Assembly: GCA_016287765.1 (NCBI GenBank)
Contig: JAEEWS010000052.1
Location: 1-16,592 of the forward strand
Source of the DNA: Lachnospiraceae bacterium
GTDB taxonomy: Bacteria > Bacillota_A > Clostridia > Lachnospirales > Lachnospiraceae
Length of the DNA: 16,592 nt
Direction of reading: 5' to 3'
Positions 14,563-16,592 of the stretch are shown here, one piece after another. The notes under the pieces are model-generated. The model saw nothing but the letters and a program-made list of their open reading frames with translations. It did no database searches and was not told the DNA's origin. How positions within the stretch are numbered: the stretch's first letter is position 1; every line of letters begins with the position of its first letter. The position numbers were made by a program, and so were the translations under genes.

Positions 14563-15324
14563 CTAATTTCTTTCGGAGAATTTTCTGATCAGTTTATCGA
14601 TCATCTGAGGAAGAGCACTTACCAACAGAACAAGGATTATCATTATGAGGGCATAGGCATATATGTCCTCATATTCATTAAAATAACTGCTGTTGTGGAC
14701 TGCTTTTCCCAGAGAATCTCTGGTCTGAACGAGATATTCCGTGGTAACTATGAGCTTAAGCCCCATACCCACCGCGTTAATATATGCCTGCTTCAGATAG
14801 CCGGCCATAAGGGGAATGTGAACGTGGGTGAGGACATAGAGGTTAAAGGGGCCGTTTAAGCGGTAAACGTCGATGAGTTCGCTGTCGATGTGAAGATAGC
14901 CCTCGCAGACAGCTTCGCTGATGAGGGGCACGAGAAACAGGGTAGAGGCGATCAGCGGAACCCTGTCATATTTGGTGAGGACCATTATGATGACTACCAT
15001 GACTATCATGGGAATGGACCGAAGCATGATCATCATGGGCTTCAGCAATGAACGCACAAAAACACTTACCCCTTCCAAAAGACCGATGATGATGCCCAAG
15101 AGCGTGGAAGTGACCATGACGGCAAGAAGATGCTTCACGGTGGTCCATATCAGCTTATAGGTGTGAGGGGTTTTGACAAGCCGAAAAAAGGCCTTTATGA
15201 TATCCGGAACACCCGGGAACACCAGCCGGTCGCCTTTAAGCCAGCCGGCTGTCTGTATAAGTGCTCCCAGTAGCAGTATTCCAAGGATAAACGTTATTAA
15301 TTCTTTTTTTCTACTTTGATCCAT
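14563..15324 (-). CDS. ABC transporter permease, SsuC/TauC/ThiX type
   Basis: This is a 253-residue inner-membrane permease of the binding-protein-dependent family. Hydrophobic segments lie near 8-27, 59-83, 97-116, 121-137 and 221-240. The ATPase-docking EAA loop is visible as EAVCEGY (137-143) and continues to HIPLMAGYL (169-177). It takes up a small organic or inorganic compound delivered by the binding protein encoded upstream. The start is not certain: ATG at 15324 overlaps the upstream gene by 14 bases, ATG at 15336 by 26, and neither has a good ribosome site, so coupling to the upstream gene is likely. No ATPase gene is next to it: the downstream neighbour is convergent and the upstream region is a promoter plus repeats. 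Confidence 0.87.
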   Translation of the reverse strand: MDQSRKKELITFILGILLLGALIQTAGWLKGDRLVFPGVPDIIKAFFRLVKTPHTYKLIWTTVKHLLAVMVTSTLLGIIIGLLEGVSVFVRSLLKPMMIMLRSIPMIVMVVIIMVLTKYDRVPLIASTLFLVPLISEAVCEGYLHIDSELIDVYRLNGPFNLYVLTHVHIPLMAGYLKQAYINAVGMGLKLIVTTEYLVQTRDSLGKAVHNSSYFNEYEDIYAYALIMIILVLLVSALPQMIDKLIRKFSERN

Positions 15325-16342
15325 AATAGAAGTCATCTGCAGGTACGGCTCCGCCAAATTGCTTGAGATCGATATTTGCTGTTGTTTCTATCTGAGATTT
15401 CGCCTCAACTGCACTCATATATCTTACGGCACAATTGGGAATAGCTTTCATGGCAACATTTGCGTTGGGAAGGATGCCCAGCTGAGCGGCTGCTTCCGCA
15501 ACGGTCTGAAGGTCGGTGGTGCACTTGGTTGCGGATTCTTCCACCAGCTTAAGGTAGGCTTCCACAACCTCGGGCTTCTCGCTTACGGTCTCAGGCTTTA
15601 CGAAGAGGCCGGCCTGAGTGTATCCGTCGTTGCCTGTGGCTTTCTTATAGAGCTCGTTCATGGAGTATCCGGTGATCTTGTTGTTCTTTGCGCTTGCGGC
15701 GGTAAGTGCGGGCTCAGCGGTAAGAACAATGGCTTCGGCATCGGTAAGGAGCAGGCTCTGGGTGTTAGCGGCGCCGGCAAGATATTCAATGCTTGAAGGA
15801 ACGATACCGTTCTCTTTTAAAACATAAAGTGCGATGGAGGCATTGATGGTGTTTTCACCGAAGAGAACCACCTTTGCTCCGTTCATATCCTCAAGCTTGA
15901 AGCCTTCACGCTGAGAGGCGAAATAGAGATTTCCCCAGGAAACCACAGCCGCAAGCTTATAGGTGGATTTACCCATCTTATAAAGTTTTGCACCCGCATT
16001 TATGGGCGCGATTATGAAATCGGAGGTGGCATTTGAAAACTCAGCGGTGATGGTCTCTGCGCTTATAAAGGTGTAATTGTCCGGATTGCTTGTGGCAACT
16101 GCAGCCAAAGCTATGGCAGGTGCACCGTTGGGAGCTGCCACTTTCACGCCCGAAACATCAACTTCCGCAGGCTTCACAGCCTCTGTGGGAACAGGCGTTG
16201 CTGTAGGCTTGGGAGCCTCTGTGGGCTTCGATGTCACAGTGGGAACTGCTGTGGGTTCAGCAGAAGTGTCTTTGGTCGAACCGCAGGCTGTAAGGCTTAA
16301 CAGCATTACGGAAGCAAGTAATAAAGCAATAGATCTTTTCAT
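15311..16342 (-). CDS. ABC transporter substrate-binding lipoprotein, NMT1/SsuA type
   Basis: This is a 343-residue extracellular lipoprotein that should capture the solute for the adjacent permease. The signal peptide ends in the lipobox LTAC with C20. Residues about 25-61 form a linker rich in Pro, Thr, Ala and Lys with repeated PT and KP steps, like a flexible tether. The binding domain begins VKVAAPNGAPAIALA and contains ITAEFSNATSDFIIAPINAGAKLY and KVVLFGENTINASIAL, the general pattern of the NMT1/THI5-like and SsuA families. The ligand cannot be told; sulfonates, nitrate, thiamine precursors and aromatic acids are all used by relatives. The ATG at 16342 has AGGAGA 9 bases upstream. Confidence 0.87.
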   Translation of the reverse strand: MKRSIALLLASVMLLSLTACGSTKDTSAEPTAVPTVTSKPTEAPKPTATPVPTEAVKPAEVDVSGVKVAAPNGAPAIALAAVATSNPDNYTFISAETITAEFSNATSDFIIAPINAGAKLYKMGKSTYKLAAVVSWGNLYFASQREGFKLEDMNGAKVVLFGENTINASIALYVLKENGIVPSSIEYLAGAANTQSLLLTDAEAIVLTAEPALTAASAKNNKITGYSMNELYKKATGNDGYTQAGLFVKPETVSEKPEVVEAYLKLVEESATKCTTDLQTVAEAAAQLGILPNANVAMKAIPNCAVRYMSAVEAKSQIETTANIDLKQFGGAVPADDFYYGSK

Positions 16343-16399
16343 TATATATCTCCTATCCTGTAGATTTTATTTGATGGGTTAGTTTTGCGTAACCAAAAT

Positions 16400-16429
16400 A
16401 CTATATTATATTATACACTGCCCTGTCAA
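16400..16429 (-). promoter_or_regulatory. Promoter of the binding-protein/permease operon
   Basis: On the minus strand a perfect TTGACA (16429-16424) is followed after 18 bases by TATAGT (16405-16400), in a very A/T-rich stretch. The leader to the ATG is about 50 bases, too short for a riboswitch. Confidence 0.6.
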
Positions 16430-16452
16430 TCGGTTTCTGAAAATGAGCTCTT

Positions 16453-16592
16453 GGGGACGGGGTTGGGGGTTCACTTTTTGACACCCGGGGACGGGGTTAG
16501 AGGTTCACTTTTTGACACCCGGGGACGGGGTTAGTGGCTCACTTTTTTGACCCTTTGGGGACGGGGTTAGAGGTTCATTTTGGCGCTGTGCG
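16453..16592. repeat. Tandem GGGGACGGGG repeats, four copies, continuing past the edge
   Basis: Units begin at 16453, 16487, 16521 and 16557, with periods 34, 34 and 36. Each opens with GGGGACGGGGTT, followed by AGAGGTTCAC or a close variant, and units 1-3 close with CTTTTTTGACMCC-like sequence. The fourth diverges after GGTTCATTTT. There are no unique spacers between units, so this is a tandem array, not CRISPR. GGGGACGGGG next to TTTTTGACA is a pattern I associate with REP-like repeats near Y1-type (RAYT) transposases in several phyla, but no such gene is in the window. Confidence 0.85.

Noticed and set aside
16453..16592. CRISPR array
   Set aside because: The units follow one another directly without unique spacers, they drift in sequence, and no cas gene is near.

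Overview
The window looks like a chromosomal segment of a Gram-positive anaerobe of the class Clostridia, most likely a Lachnospiraceae-type gut or rumen bacterium. This rests on family resemblance: an [FeFe]-hydrogenase maturase (HydE) beside a TM1266-type regulator, strong purine-rich Shine-Dalgarno sites before most genes, mid GC, frequent AGA/AGG arginine codons, and lipoboxes typical of Firmicutes. No rRNA, tRNA, phage gene or intact transposase was recognised.

Layout, left to right. (1) 1-4652, minus strand: an OmpR-type response regulator, a one-helix histidine kinase, a MacB/LolD-type ABC ATPase and a large double-FtsX permease cut by the left edge. This is a sensor-plus-transporter module of the kind used for envelope or antimicrobial-peptide stress. 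(2) 4685-6169, plus strand: a divergent promoter, a small TM1266-family protein and HydE. No hydF, hydG or hydrogenase gene is in the window. (3) 6275-8274, plus: a secreted serpin lipoprotein, an esterase-like alpha/beta hydrolase and a clear intrinsic terminator. (4) 8248-10205, minus: a sugar isomerase/epimerase-like TIM barrel and a Gfo/Idh/MocA oxidoreductase, divergent from an AraC-family regulator (10354-11160). A 10-bp perfect inverted repeat with half-sites 39 bp apart sits across both promoters. (5) 11285-13840, plus: a three-gene ABC-2 exporter (ATPase and two different six-helix permeases). (6) 13963-14559, plus: a HAD-family 5'(3')-deoxyribonucleotidase-like protein. (7) 14563-16342, minus: a substrate-binding lipoprotein and a permease of the SsuA/SsuC or ThiY/ThiX type, with no ATPase beside them. 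(8) 16453-16592: four tandem copies of a 34-36 bp GGGGACGGGG repeat running off the right edge.

How the parts work together. In block 1 the kinase and regulator probably control the transporter, possibly through an inverted repeat in front of the ATPase. In block 4 the AraC protein probably controls the two sugar-catabolic genes and itself from the shared operator. Blocks 2 and 3 lie head to tail but have no obvious functional link. The most unusual points are the serpin lipoprotein next to an orphan hydrogenase maturase, the symmetric divergent operator, the oxidoreductase tail encoded by a convergent terminator, and the tandem repeats at the right end. All assignments come from reading motifs; no database search was run.
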